From assembly GCA_029233985.1 (NCBI GenBank), contig JARGOK010000001.1, forward strand, positions 929,096-993,095: 64,000 nucleotides of DNA. The letters run 5' to 3'. The stretch comes from Candidatus Altimarinota bacterium (lineage in GTDB: Bacteria; Patescibacteriota; Gracilibacteria; JAUYGZ01). Positions 1 through 8,970 of the stretch are shown one piece after another. The number at the start of each line of letters is the position of its first letter. Position 1 is the stretch's first letter. The notes beneath the pieces were generated by a model that was not told the origin of the DNA, made no database searches, and was given only the letters and a program-made list of their open reading frames with translations. Position numbers and translations under genes: made by a program.

Positions 1-3000
1 TTCGTCGTGAGCGAATGGCTCATATCGACTTGGCAGTCCCTGTGGCACATATTTGGTTCCTCAGAAGTACTCCGAGTCGTATTGGTCTCCTTTTAGATCT
101 TCCGATCAAGTCTCTAGAACAAGTCGTTTATTTTGCGGCGTACATCATCAAATCTGTTGATGAAGAATCAAAGGAAGCTGTCAAGTTGCAGCTTGATGAG
201 GAGTATCAGACGTACACCAAGAAAACGAAGGAGGCTCTGAAGCTAAAAATCAAAGAAGCAAAGGCTCAGATCGAAGATAAAAATGATCTTGAAGAAACTC
301 TTCAGCGTCTCGATGATGAAGGAGTTGAACAGCTCGATGAGCTAGCGGATTCTTATGACCGTGCGAAGGGTGAGCTCAAATCTATTATGGTGAATGCAGT
401 GATTTCTGAGCTCGAATACCGAGAGCTTTCGATGAAGTTTGGTCATGTGTTTACCGCTGGAATTGGTGCAGAAGCACTTCGAGATATTATCGAAGGTATG
501 GACTTGGCTGAGTTTATTGCACTTCGTGAAGAAGAATTGAAGACAGCTACTGAAATGAAGCAGAAAAAAATCTTCAAACGGATTCGTTTGGCTGCCTCTT
601 TGCAGAGAAATGATATTCGTCCTGAATGGATGATTATGAAAGTACTCCCTGTCATTCCACCGGATTTGCGTCCGATGGTCCAACTCGATGGAGGACGATA
701 CGCCGCGAGTGATCTGAATGATCTCTACCGACGTGTGATTAATCGGAATAACCGTTTGAAAAAACTGATGCGCCTGGGAGCTCCAGAAGTAATTTGTAGG
801 AATGAAAAACGAATGCTTCAAGAAGCTGTTGATACACTTTTGAACAACTCTGTACGATCTGGAAAGGCTGCCTTTACGAGTAATGATCGACGAAAACTCC
901 GGTCTCTTTCTGATATGTTGAAAGGAAAACAAGGTCGGTTCCGACAAAATCTTCTTGGGAAACGTGTGGATTATTCTGGACGTTCGGTAATTGTGGTTGG
1001 TCCTCAGCTCAAGTTGCATCAGTGTGGAATTCCAAAAGAAATGGCACTGAAACTTTTCAAGCCTTTTGTGATTGGAAACCTGATCGAAGATGGTTTGGCT
1101 CATAATGTGAAAAATGCTGAACGTGTTATTACTGCTGGGCGAAAAGAAGTTTGGGATATACTGGAAAAAGTAACACAAGACCATTATGTCCTCTTGAATC
1201 GTGCGCCTACACTTCATCGTCTTAGTATTCAGGCATTTCAGCCAGTATTGATCGAAGGTAAGGCTATTCAGATTCACCCTCTAGTATGTGCTGCGTTTAA
1301 TGCGGATTTCGATGGTGATCAAATGGCGGTCCATGTGCCTCTTTCAAAACTTGCTCAACGTGAAGCCAAACGATTGATGAAGTCTTCTGTGAACCTTCTT
1401 AAGCCTTCTGCTGGAGAGCCGATCACAAATGCAACACAAGATATGGTGATGGGGTGCTACTTCCTCACACGTGCTCTTCCTGGAAAACCTGGAGAAGGTA
1501 AGGTCTATCGAGATATCGAAGCTGCAATGATGGATTATGAACTCGGAGGAGTACATCTTCAGGCTCAAATAAAGGTTCGTATGGACCTTGGAAATGGTGT
1601 TGAGCATGTGGAAACCTCTCTTGGTCGTTTGATCTTTCATGAACGTATTACACTTCCTGTTGAGCTTCCTTTCAAAAACTATGATTTTAAAAAGGGTGAA
1701 TTGAAAGATTTGGTAGCGGAGTGTTTTAACGAACGGACTCATGAACAAACAGCCTTGATGTGTGATGCTATTAAAGATATTGGATTTGATTTTGCTACAA
1801 AATCAGGTTTGACTGTAGCAGCATCAGATATGTTGGTGCCTGATGGTCGAAAAAAGATTATCGACGCTGCATCTCTTGTGGTGAAAAAGAATAATGATTT
1901 CTATTGGAAAGGATGGGTTACAGCTGATGAGCGATACCGATACAATCTCGGTGTTTGGACAAAAGCAAAGAATGATATCACAAAGACTTTGGTTGATACT
2001 TTTGCTGAGAACACAGAAAATGATCTTTACTACCAAATTAATTCTGGAGCTCGTGGTAACTGGGGTCAGATCACTCAACTTTGTGGAATGAAGGGATTAG
2101 TAGCGAATCCGTCTGGAAAGACGATTGAGCTTCCAATTCTCTCAAACCTTAAGGATGGATTCTCGATTCTTGAGTACTTTATCGCGACTCATGGAGGACG
2201 GAAGGGGAAATCTGATACAGCGTTGAAGACTGCTGAAGCTGGGTACCTTACTCGTCGTCTCGTTGATGCCGTACAGGATGTGATTATTCGTGAGAATGAT
2301 TGTGGGCAGAAATATACTTTCTTGATCGATAGGGCTCGCTCTGAAGATATCGGAGTGGCTTTTGAAACTCGTATTTTTGGACGGACTTTGGCTGAAGATC
2401 TGATGGATGTGAAAGGAAAGGTGATCTTTAAGAAAAAAACTGTTTTGGGGCATGATGAGATGGTGATCCTGAAGGATTACGAGGTGAATGATGCATATGT
2501 CCGTTCTATCATGACTTGTGTGACAGAAAATGGAGTGTGTCAAAAATGTTACGGTCTTGATCTTGGAACGAATAAACCGGTTCAGCTCGGTCTTGCAGCT
2601 GGAATTATTGCTGCTCAGAGTATTGGTGAACCTGGTACTCAGCTGACGATGCGGACTTTCCATATGGGAGGGGTTGCGGAAGCTGCTGATATCACGCAGG
2701 GTCTTCCACGTGTTGAAGAACTTCTCGAAGCTCGTCCGCCTAAAAAGGCAGCTGTTTTGAGTGAAATCAATGGAGTTGTTACGCTCAAGCGAAGTAAGAC
2801 TGCTATTGAAATCATTGTTTCTGAAACTGAAGTGGGATCTGATAACTATCATGTGCCACATGGGTTTAAGTTAGAAGTAAAGAAGGGAGATGAAGTTCGT
2901 GAAAAACAAGTTCTTGCACGGTCTCCGATTTATAACTATTTGGTTCGAGCAAAATTTGCTGGAGTGGTCAAAGAATCTGGAAAATCTGGGATTGTCGTAC

Positions 3001-3659
3001 AGCATGCTGAGCGACGTGAGGTTTCTTACAAGCTTGGTCCGAGGGCTAGTATCCTTATCAGTAACAATCAAGAAGTAACGATTGGTCAGCCATTGACCAA
3101 CGGAGCTTTTGATCTGCATGAGTACATGATGAAGACAGATATTCCAACTGCTCAGGCGTATATCATGAAGGGTGTACAAGGAATCTACGCTTCTCAAGGG
3201 CAAACGATCAATGATAAGCATATCGAAATCATCGTGAAACAGATGTTCTCGAAGGTTCGAGTACAAGATCAGGGAGATAGTGAATTCCTTCCAGGGCAAG
3301 TAGTGGATAATATCAAGTTTAATCGAGTGAATGCAGAACTTGCTAAGGCAAAAAAAGTTCCTGCTTATGGTGACCGTATTCTCCTTGGATTGACTCGTAT
3401 TGCATTCCATACTGATTCTTGGTTGAGTTCTGCATCGTTCCAAGAAACGATACGTGTTCTTGTTGACGCTGCAGTTACAAAGCGTGTTGATAACCTCGAA
3501 GGCTTGAAAGAAAACGTGATTATTGGCCGATTGATCAATGCTGGTCATGTGTACCGAAAGAAGCTTGGAATGGAGGATGATTTCTACAAGGAAGATGCGG
3601 TAGAAACAAAGACTGAAGATGAAGTGGCCGATGAGAAGAAAGAAGAAGTGAAGGCGTAG
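1..3659 (+). CDS. rpoC: DNA-directed RNA polymerase subunit beta' (5'-truncated by window edge)
   Basis: Beta' subunit of RNA polymerase. The reading frame is open from base 3 to the TAG at 3657-3659, and the residues before the first internal Met (RRER then MAHIDLAVPVAHIWF) match the family around residue 105, so roughly the first hundred residues, including the N-terminal zinc finger, lie outside the window. The catalytic Mg-binding motif NADFDGDQ is encoded near 1297-1320. The second zinc site shows cysteines in NDCGQ (near 2300) and in CVTENGVCQKCYG (near 2518-2556). The trigger-loop/bridge-helix region AAQSIGEPGTQLTMRTFHMGG is intact near 2610-2670. The C-terminus is acidic and lysine-rich. 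It is followed directly by a hairpin terminator, so it ends its operon (rpoB presumably upstream). Confidence 0.98.
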   Translation, partial: RRERMAHIDLAVPVAHIWFLRSTPSRIGLLLDLPIKSLEQVVYFAAYIIKSVDEESKEAVKLQLDEEYQTYTKKTKEALKLKIKEAKAQIEDKNDLEETLQRLDDEGVEQLDELADSYDRAKGELKSIMVNAVISELEYRELSMKFGHVFTAGIGAEALRDIIEGMDLAEFIALREEELKTATEMKQKKIFKRIRLAASLQRNDIRPEWMIMKVLPVIPPDLRPMVQLDGGRYAASDLNDLYRRVINRNNRLKKLMRLGAPEVICRNEKRMLQEAVDTLLNNSVRSGKAAFTSNDRRKLRSLSDMLKGKQGRFRQNLLGKRVDYSGRSVIVVGPQLKLHQCGIPKEMALKLFKPFVIGNLIEDGLAHNVKNAERVITAGRKEVWDILEKVTQDHYVLLNRAPTLHRLSIQAFQPVLIEGKAIQIHPLVCAAFNADFDGDQMAVHVPLSKLAQREAKRLMKSSVNLLKPSAGEPITNATQDMVMGCYFLTRALPGKPGEGKVYRDIEAAMMDYELGGVHLQAQIKVRMDLGNGVEHVETSLGRLIFHERITLPVELPFKNYDFKKGELKDLVAECFNERTHEQTALMCDAIKDIGFDFATKSGLTVAASDMLVPDGRKKIIDAASLVVKKNNDFYWKGWVTADERYRYNLGVWTKAKNDITKTLVDTFAENTENDLYYQINSGARGNWGQITQLCGMKGLVANPSGKTIELPILSNLKDGFSILEYFIATHGGRKGKSDTALKTAEAGYLTRRLVDAVQDVIIRENDCGQKYTFLIDRARSEDIGVAFETRIFGRTLAEDLMDVKGKVIFKKKTVLGHDEMVILKDYEVNDAYVRSIMTCVTENGVCQKCYGLDLGTNKPVQLGLAAGIIAAQSIGEPGTQLTMRTFHMGGVAEAADITQGLPRVEELLEARPPKKAAVLSEINGVVTLKRSKTAIEIIVSETEVGSDNYHVPHGFKLEVKKGDEVREKQVLARSPIYNYLVRAKFAGVVKESGKSGIVVQHAERREVSYKLGPRASILISNNQEVTIGQPLTNGAFDLHEYMMKTDIPTAQAYIMKGVQGIYASQGQTINDKHIEIIVKQMFSKVRVQDQGDSEFLPGQVVDNIKFNRVNAELAKAKKVPAYGDRILLGLTRIAFHTDSWLSSASFQETIRVLVDAAVTKRVDNLEGLKENVIIGRLINAGHVYRKKLGMEDDFYKEDAVETKTEDEVADEKKEEVKA

Positions 3660-3704
3660 AGAAAGAATCCGGAAGGTTTAGAGGACCGAAAGGAGAAGAC
3701 TGAG

Positions 3705-3737
3705 ATGGGGTTGTGCTGCGGCATGACCCCATTTTTT
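3705..3737 (+). terminator. Rho-independent terminator after rpoC
   Basis: A 12-bp stem (ATGGGGTTGTGC at 3705-3716 with GCATGACCCCAT at 3721-3732, two G-T wobbles) closes a TGCG tetraloop and runs into six Ts. It lies 45 bases after the rpoC stop and isolates rpoC from the pilus operon. Confidence 0.92.
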
Positions 3738-3842
3738 AGAACGTATTGGCTCCATATTTTGAAGAGGTCTCCAGTTATCTGCGATAGACTTGAGCCCCGG
3801 GTGGTCCGAGATGGTGTGTGGTCCTTCTTTTCCCTCGTTTTG

Positions 3843-3872
3843 TTGTATAAAAATTGTGTCTAAGATTATAAT
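3843..3872 (+). promoter_or_regulatory. Probable promoter of the pilus operon
   Basis: TTGTAT (3843-3848), 18-base spacer, perfect TATAAT (3867-3872). The first pilin-like gene starts about 50 bases downstream and the rpoC terminator lies upstream. Confidence 0.6.
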
Positions 3873-3923
3873 GAAATATTTTGCGTTTTCTGGCAAAATG
3901 TTTTTAGGTATTTGTCATTCATA

Positions 3924-4484
3924 ATGTTTCTGATGGGTATTCGATGGCAAAGAGCTGTGACAACGGTGGAGGTGATGGTGATGTTGTTGGCGATGAGTAT
4001 TGTTATTTTTGCGACGTATAGTGCAAAAATCTCTGCTTTTCAGTCTTACAAGGAATTGATTCATCGTGAGAGAGCTCAGCTGTATGCTGCGGAAACGATG
4101 GAGCAGCTGGAGGCTCTGAGGCTGACACGGCTTCATCAGAATTATGTGCAGAGTTGGGATAGCTTCTTGGGACAAAAAGACAGTGGTCATTATGAATTGG
4201 TGAAGGGAGATGACCTGAATAATTTGAGTCTCGAAAGTCTCTCTTCTGATATGGAGTATTTGGATACTCATATCAATAGAGTTCGTTTGTATGAAGATGA
4301 TAATGATGGATTTTTTACCCGATTGGAACGACGGATTTTCGTGAGAAAGCCGTCAGATGACAAAAGGTTAGTGGAGGTGTCGATTTATTGGGGCGTTCCC
4401 GGAGCTTATGATAAAGAAGGATTACAGCAAGTGATTGTGCAGAGTTTGTATGCGGATCATACGAAGACGGGATTTGCATTATAG
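3924..4484 (+). CDS. Type IV prepilin-like minor pilin (PilV/GspI-like)
   Basis: Small pilin-like protein, about 186 residues from this ATG. A TTG at 3912 in the same frame and an ATG at 3933 are alternatives. The short basic leader ends in RA, followed by VTTVEVMVMLLAMSIVIF: the class III prepilin layout with Glu at mature position +5 and a hydrophobic helix. Ala rather than Gly occupies position -1, which is tolerated but uncommon. The rest is a soluble domain with heptad-like charged stretches. It is the first gene of a run of eight co-directional pilus genes, which supports a minor (pseudo)pilin role. Subfamily assignment rests on size and order only. Confidence 0.8.
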   Translation: MFLMGIRWQRAVTTVEVMVMLLAMSIVIFATYSAKISAFQSYKELIHRERAQLYAAETMEQLEALRLTRLHQNYVQSWDSFLGQKDSGHYELVKGDDLNNLSLESLSSDMEYLDTHINRVRLYEDDNDGFFTRLERRIFVRKPSDDKRLVEVSIYWGVPGAYDKEGLQQVIVQSLYADHTKTGFAL

Positions 4485-4539
4485 ATGAGGACCTTGGAGA
4501 CTGTATGGACGTTAGGAACTTTGGGATATTAAGAATTAT

Positions 4540-5172
4540 ATGTATAAAAAATTTGTACAATATCGAAGGGGAGTGAAGGGTTTTACTTTGATCGATGTGT
4601 TGATTGCAGTGAGTTTGACGAGTTTTTTGGTTATTCTGTTGACCTTGTTTATTGGTGAGACGATTCAGTACACGACTTTTATTACACGTCATCAGCAGAT
4701 CCGATCGGAGTCTTTTGCGATTGTGAATAATACTTTGGCGTCGTTGATTCGCGAGGCGGTTTCCATTGATTATAGTCAGACGAATGAAACGACATTGGTT
4801 CTCAATATGAATAAGCAAGAAGATGCATCGGCACGAGTAAAGGTCGAAATAGCTACCCCTTCTCCTCCAGATGACACGAGGTCTCAATTGCAGATGTCAT
4901 GGGGGAATCAGCACATAATGCTGAATAGCTCGCGGACGTATATTGATGAGTTTGTAGTAACCGTGCCGAAGCGTGTAGAAAATGTGAGAAGTACGCTTCA
5001 GGCTGATAGAGCTCGTCAGCCCATGGTAGAGGTGACGGTTCGCTCTCGACATCAGTTTGCAGCTGAGGGGGCTAAGGCGGAAAATATGACGTTCTTTCAA
5101 AATCCACAAGTTTCTTATACGGGAGTTTATACGCTCCGCAATTATTCATTTAGTAGTCTTCGAACACTTTAA
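4540..5172 (+). CDS. Prepilin-like minor pilin (PilW/GspJ-like) with Asp at +5
   Basis: A 210-residue protein with a prepilin signal: basic leader ending KG, then FTLIDVLIAVSLTSFLVILL. The usual Glu+5, needed for methylation and efficient filament assembly in known pilins, is Asp here. After the N-terminal helix comes a globular region beginning near GETIQYTTFITRHQQIRSESFAIVNNTLASLIREA, typical of PilW/GspJ minor pilins. It sits 55 bases after the preceding pilin-like gene and 11 bases before the next. The start is the only ATG that places the prepilin leader correctly. Confidence 0.82.
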   Translation: MYKKFVQYRRGVKGFTLIDVLIAVSLTSFLVILLTLFIGETIQYTTFITRHQQIRSESFAIVNNTLASLIREAVSIDYSQTNETTLVLNMNKQEDASARVKVEIATPSPPDDTRSQLQMSWGNQHIMLNSSRTYIDEFVVTVPKRVENVRSTLQADRARQPMVEVTVRSRHQFAAEGAKAENMTFFQNPQVSYTGVYTLRNYSFSSLRTL

Positions 5173-5183
5173 AATTTATTGAT

Positions 5184-5933
5184 ATGAGCTTAAATTCTCG
5201 ACAACGCACAACATATTTTGTTTTCTCAGGAATCTTCCTGGTATTTTTTCTTTCCTTTTTTATCTTTGATACCTGGTTGAGATGGTTTCATGTGCCGGAA
5301 TTGGCACAGCGGATCAATATCGAAGAGTTGGCAGTACAGAGTGTCAAAACTCAGCAGACGGGAGTTTTGAAACCTGAACTTCGTGATCTCTTTCAGAGAT
5401 ATTCTGATGGGATTTCTGCTGTTGATTCTCTTTATCTCGCACGAGACCAGGTGTTTTCTGGAGAATGGGATGAGGAAGATTTTCAACCGGTGATGTTATT
5501 GGATTACCCAGACTTTTTGGAAAAATTGAGATTGTTGTTGGGGAATAAAACGTTCTTTAATAGCCTAACGGTGAGTTCTACTGGGCAAGTGAGTTTTTTG
5601 ATTCAGACGACGAGTTACCTCAATGCAGCGAGGCAAATAGACGCTCTGCGCAGAGGGTTGTCTGAAGAGAATCAACGTGATGTGGTAGATACTGAAGATA
5701 CGGAAGACTTTGAGGATGCTGAAGAAAAGCCTTTGCTTTTGACGGGGTTTTCTGTGACGAGTGTTGGAAGGAATGAGATTTCTGGAGAGGCTGATGATCA
5801 GCCTAATATATTGAAGAGATCTGATGCTTCGTATGATTTTGTTGTACAAGCGCAGATCAATCCAGCGTATTACTTGTACCAATATGATCTTCAACTGGAA
5901 GCACAAGATGCAGCTGTAGAAGCTGCGCAATAA
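5184..5933 (+). CDS. Single-pass membrane protein of the pilus operon (PilN-like?)
   Basis: 249 residues. One transmembrane segment at about residues 11-30 (YFVFSGIFLVFFLSFFIF), short cytoplasmic N-terminus, long extracytoplasmic part. The latter has an alpha/beta pattern (residues ~95-160), an acidic linker (DTEDTEDFEDAEE near 170-180) and a second beta-rich block. It immediately precedes a PilO-like protein, the place PilN holds in pilus operons, and its topology fits PilN. No PilN signature was recognised with certainty and no pilM lies next to it, so the assignment is positional. Confidence 0.6.
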   Translation: MSLNSRQRTTYFVFSGIFLVFFLSFFIFDTWLRWFHVPELAQRINIEELAVQSVKTQQTGVLKPELRDLFQRYSDGISAVDSLYLARDQVFSGEWDEEDFQPVMLLDYPDFLEKLRLLLGNKTFFNSLTVSSTGQVSFLIQTTSYLNAARQIDALRRGLSEENQRDVVDTEDTEDFEDAEEKPLLLTGFSVTSVGRNEISGEADDQPNILKRSDASYDFVVQAQINPAYYLYQYDLQLEAQDAAVEAAQ

Positions 5934-5961
5934 TCTCACTATTTTTTTACCCTGGTTTGGT

Positions 5962-6621
5962 ATGAATTTGCTCGAAAAATTAAAAAATACGTCACAAAAA
6001 AATGACCCTCTTATGGTGGGAGGTGTCGATGGTATCGAAACAGCTGTGAAGCCCTCACGTGATGTTTCTGAGGTTTTGTATTGGTGCAGCCTAGGACTTT
6101 TGGTGGTCACTTTATTGGGGGCTTATTTGTACACTGCTGATTTGATACGAGAGTCTGAAGTAATGCTGAAGAAATATCATCAAACCTTGCAAGAAAAAGG
6201 GACTGAAGAAAAAAACCTCGAAGCGCTTCAGGTTCTTTCTGCTCAGGTAGATACCCTGAAGACTGATCAGGCGTTAGTGGAGAAGGCTGTTCCCTTTGAT
6301 TCTCGATACGATCAAGTCGTGGCATTTTTGGAATATACTTTCAACCGCCTCAAAAAAGATTATGTGGTCTTTGTTCCAGAAAATATTGGATGGACTCAGC
6401 TGAGTCCAGATGATGTGACGAATAGTGATTTTCAGAGTTTTGATATTATGGAGTACTCAGTGGACTATACAGGGGAGTATGATGGATTATTGGCTTTGCT
6501 GCAGAGTTTGAAAGAGCATGAACGCTTGATGGATGTGCAGTCATTGGGGGGCTTGCAGCTTTTGGAGGATGGTCTGGTGTCTGTACAGGTGAGTTTTTGG
6601 GCGTATCATTTAGTTCTTTAA
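5962..6621 (+). CDS. PilO-like inner-membrane pilus assembly protein
   Basis: 219 residues. One transmembrane helix at about residues 33-55 (SEVLYWCSLGLLVVTLLGAY) is followed by a coiled-coil stretch (EVMLKKYHQTLQEKG...), then an alpha/beta domain ending in the PilO-type pattern: YTGEYDGLLALLQSLKEHERL..VQSLGGL..L.....VSVQVSFWAYHL. PilO pairs with PilN to link the pilus platform to the outer layers. It lies 28 bases downstream of the PilN-like gene. Fold-level resemblance is good; sequence identity to known PilO cannot be judged here. Confidence 0.68.
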   Translation: MNLLEKLKNTSQKNDPLMVGGVDGIETAVKPSRDVSEVLYWCSLGLLVVTLLGAYLYTADLIRESEVMLKKYHQTLQEKGTEEKNLEALQVLSAQVDTLKTDQALVEKAVPFDSRYDQVVAFLEYTFNRLKKDYVVFVPENIGWTQLSPDDVTNSDFQSFDIMEYSVDYTGEYDGLLALLQSLKEHERLMDVQSLGGLQLLEDGLVSVQVSFWAYHLVL

Positions 6622-6631
6622 ATTAATCTCT

Positions 6632-6898
6632 ATGAGAATTTTACGACTTGTTTTATTGGTTTTTGCAGTAATCCTCTTCGGGTGGAATGTCTATGCTTAT
6701 ACGAGTATTGATGAAATGGCGATCAAGGCTACTGTGAGTGGAGGTGTTCCTGTGCGGTTTATTCAGGCAGATCAAGAAACTCTTGAGGATCTGAATCAAC
6801 GATTGCGGGCGCAAAAGCAAGCTCCGAGTTATTTGTATGATGATCCGAAAGAACGCCTGTTTGGGAGAGAGGGACTTTTCTTGCCTGATGAAGGATAA
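6632..6898 (+). CDS. Small exported or membrane-anchored protein of the pilus operon
   Basis: 88 residues. A hydrophobic N-terminal segment (RLVLLVFAVILFGWNVYAY) is either a signal peptide or a membrane anchor, followed by about 65 soluble residues with no motif I recognise. It is 10 bases after the PilO-like gene and co-directional. In position it recalls PilP, but PilP is a longer lipoprotein and there is no lipobox Cys here. Function unknown. Confidence 0.65.
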   Translation: MRILRLVLLVFAVILFGWNVYAYTSIDEMAIKATVSGGVPVRFIQADQETLEDLNQRLRAQKQAPSYLYDDPKERLFGREGLFLPDEG

Positions 6899-6954
6899 GC
6901 GGTAGGTTTTTAGGTTCTTTGGCCTTAGGAGGGAGTGGGGTGGATGGTGTTCTG

Positions 6955-6990
6955 ATATTCAGAGAAAGGAAGAATCTGGTGGTGAATGTG
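6955..6990 (+). repeat. Degenerate copy of a GTCATTCTGAG-type dispersed repeat
   Basis: ATATTCAGAGAAAGGAAGAA followed by TCTGGTGGTG resembles the widespread intergenic element GTCATTCTGAGCGAAGCGAA..GAATCTCGTGG. A second copy is at 29899-29935. It sits in the 153-base gap before pilC. Confidence 0.4.
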
Positions 6991-7051
6991 AGTGAGGTTG
7001 GTTAAGGGGTGCGGAATTATCAAATTATACAATTATCAAATTTTTAGACTC

Positions 7052-8344
7052 ATGAGGACTTTTGTTGCCATTGTGTACAGTGATGCTGGAGCTGAAGAAA
7101 AGCTTGTTTTAAAGGGGAATACTTTGGAAGAAGTGAGGTCTCACTTGAGAGCAGAAGGATATATTATCCAGAAGCTTGAGGAGCAGGAAGAGGTGGGTTT
7201 GTGGAAAAAACTTCAGGATATCGAACTGGGAGCACGAATCAAGCCCGAGAATAAGATCCGAGTGACGAGGTCACTGGGACAGATGATCAATCGAGGATAT
7301 GTACTAGAAAATGTAGTGGATTTTTTGTTAGCAGATGAAAAGCAAAAGGATGTAATCAAACTGCTCAAGATTTTGCAGAAGCGGATGCAAAAAGGCTATA
7401 AGGATTTCGTTGACCTCTTTATGGCAGCGGAAGAGTACTTTGATAAGGAGTTTTTTAGTATTTTGATTGCAGGGCAAAAGACAGGGACAGTAGGGCAAAA
7501 TATTTTGGATTATTCAGAAGGAAAAGCAAAGATGCTCGCACAAAAAGGTCAGTTGATCAAAACACTGGCTCCAAAGTTTGTTGTGTTGGGAGTGGTAGGA
7601 GCAGCATTTATTGTGATTGTTTTGGGGGTTGTTCCACAGTTTACGAAGTTGTTTGGCGAAAAACTCTCTCTTCCGCTTGGGATGCAGATTATGGTGTTTT
7701 TCTCTGATGTGCTGACGAATTATGGGGTTTTTGTACTCGTGGCGAACGTACTTCTTTTTGGTGGTTTTTTTGCACTGTACCATTTTCATCTGGGATTTCG
7801 TTACTTTTGTCAGGACGCATTGATCAAAACTCCTGTTATTGGGCCATTGCTGAGGATGGTGTACACGAGAGATTTTTTGTATATGATGGGGAATTTGATA
7901 TCGAAAGGGGTATCGTTGATGGAGGCGATTCGTATTGTGATCGATCAGACCTCTCATTTGTGTTTTAAGGGAGTCTATGAGGCGGTTGAAAAGAATTTGG
8001 AAAAGGGGAGAAAACTCGAGCAGGCCTTGAAGCCTCTAGATCCACAGCTGGTCGCTGCTGGGATGTATGTGGAGGTTCCGAGTGGGTATTTGCTGGATAG
8101 TGTGGCTCAGGCGATGACTTTGGGGTCTAAAGGGGGTAATTTGGGCGAAATGCTCGAAGAAGCCTACCAAACCTATGATATTCAGCTGCAAAATACCATG
8201 GGGACGACGATTAAGGTCATTGGAGCTGCGATTTCTTTGTTTACCTACGTCGTAATAGTCTTTATGATAGGATCACTAGCAATGACCTTGTTTAAGGTCA
8301 TGGAAGATCCTTCTGCTATTGCTTGTCTCTGTAATTACTCTTAA
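7052..8344 (+). CDS. pilC: Type IV pilus / type II secretion inner-membrane platform protein PilC (GspF family)
   Basis: 430 residues, the usual family size. The N-terminal soluble part begins with the typical FVAIVYSDAGAEEKLVLKGNTLEEV..LRAEGYIIQKL pattern. Two T2SSF domains follow, each with the helical bundle (e.g. RSLGQMINRGYVLENVVDFLL and DFLYMMGNLISKGVSLMEAI). Three transmembrane segments are visible: near FVVLGVVGAAFIVIVLGVV, YGVFVLVANVLLFGGFFAL, and the C-terminal VIGAAISLFTYVVIVFMIG. The ATG at 7052 was preferred over an in-frame GTG 60 bases upstream because the family begins at the FVAIVY strand. The cytoplasmic assembly ATPase it must contact (PilB) is not in this operon. Confidence 0.93.
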   Translation: MRTFVAIVYSDAGAEEKLVLKGNTLEEVRSHLRAEGYIIQKLEEQEEVGLWKKLQDIELGARIKPENKIRVTRSLGQMINRGYVLENVVDFLLADEKQKDVIKLLKILQKRMQKGYKDFVDLFMAAEEYFDKEFFSILIAGQKTGTVGQNILDYSEGKAKMLAQKGQLIKTLAPKFVVLGVVGAAFIVIVLGVVPQFTKLFGEKLSLPLGMQIMVFFSDVLTNYGVFVLVANVLLFGGFFALYHFHLGFRYFCQDALIKTPVIGPLLRMVYTRDFLYMMGNLISKGVSLMEAIRIVIDQTSHLCFKGVYEAVEKNLEKGRKLEQALKPLDPQLVAAGMYVEVPSGYLLDSVAQAMTLGSKGGNLGEMLEEAYQTYDIQLQNTMGTTIKVIGAAISLFTYVVIVFMIGSLAMTLFKVMEDPSAIACLCNYS

Positions 8345-8355
8345 TATTTTTGCTT

Positions 8356-8937
8356 ATGTTGTTTGATAGATCTCAGCTTCGGTTCCGAAGTGCTTCAGGG
8401 TTTTCCCTGGCTGAAGTATTGATTGCGATTGTTATTATAACGATTTTGACTATTGGGAGTTTGGCGGTGTACTCATCACAGCTTGGAAGAGCAAGGGATA
8501 CGGAGAGGGGAAATGATTTGTCCCGGATCAAGCTTTATTTAGATCAGTTTATTGCTCAGTATGGTTCTCCTCCAGGTCCGAATAACTCAGCAAGAAGATT
8601 AAAAGAGGATGCTTGTAAAGGTTCTTTTCATTTGATGAAGTGTTTCCAAAACCTTGAGTATTCTTCAGCAGAAGATATTAAAGAAATGATGAGAGATCCT
8701 TCAGATCAGGTCCCTGTTCCAAATGAAACTGGAAAAAAATATGTGTATTATTATGGTTCTACGCCAAATTCTTATACTATTTGTTCTTTTTTAGAAGATA
8801 CAAAATCTAATTTTATAAATTCAGATGCAAATGGTGCTGAGAAGACTGATGGAACAGGTACTGCATTTTGTTTGAGATATCTTGCTCCTGGAGATACCCC
8901 TCCTTCGTCTCTTGATGAAATAGATGTAGAAGCATAG
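8356..8937 (+). CDS. Prepilin / pseudopilin (GspG/PilA-like)
   Basis: 193 residues from the ATG; a TTG lies 6 bases upstream. A basic leader ending SG is followed by FSLAEVLIAIVIITILTIGS, a textbook prepilin peptidase site with Glu+5. The next stretch, LAVYSSQLGRARDTERGNDL, matches the GspG-type alpha1 continuation found in major pseudopilins (ARDTxR..DL). Four cysteines (in DACKGSF, MKCFQ, TICSF and AFCLRY) may form two disulfides. It is the best candidate for the main filament subunit of the operon. Confidence 0.86.
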   Translation: MLFDRSQLRFRSASGFSLAEVLIAIVIITILTIGSLAVYSSQLGRARDTERGNDLSRIKLYLDQFIAQYGSPPGPNNSARRLKEDACKGSFHLMKCFQNLEYSSAEDIKEMMRDPSDQVPVPNETGKKYVYYYGSTPNSYTICSFLEDTKSNFINSDANGAEKTDGTGTAFCLRYLAPGDTPPSSLDEIDVEA

Positions 8938-8970
8938 TGCAGAAGATTGTAAATTTGTTAGTTTATTGTC

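Noticed and set aside
342..1277. Long antisense open frames opposite rpoC (and several more further along the gene).
   Set aside because: They are the codon-bias shadow of a highly conserved gene on the other strand; their translations have no protein-like motifs.
3749..3812. GGCTCCAT and GAGCCCCGGG stretch after rpoC as another copy of the GGCTCCATGACTCC hairpin.
   Set aside because: Only the first eight bases match and no paired arm is present.
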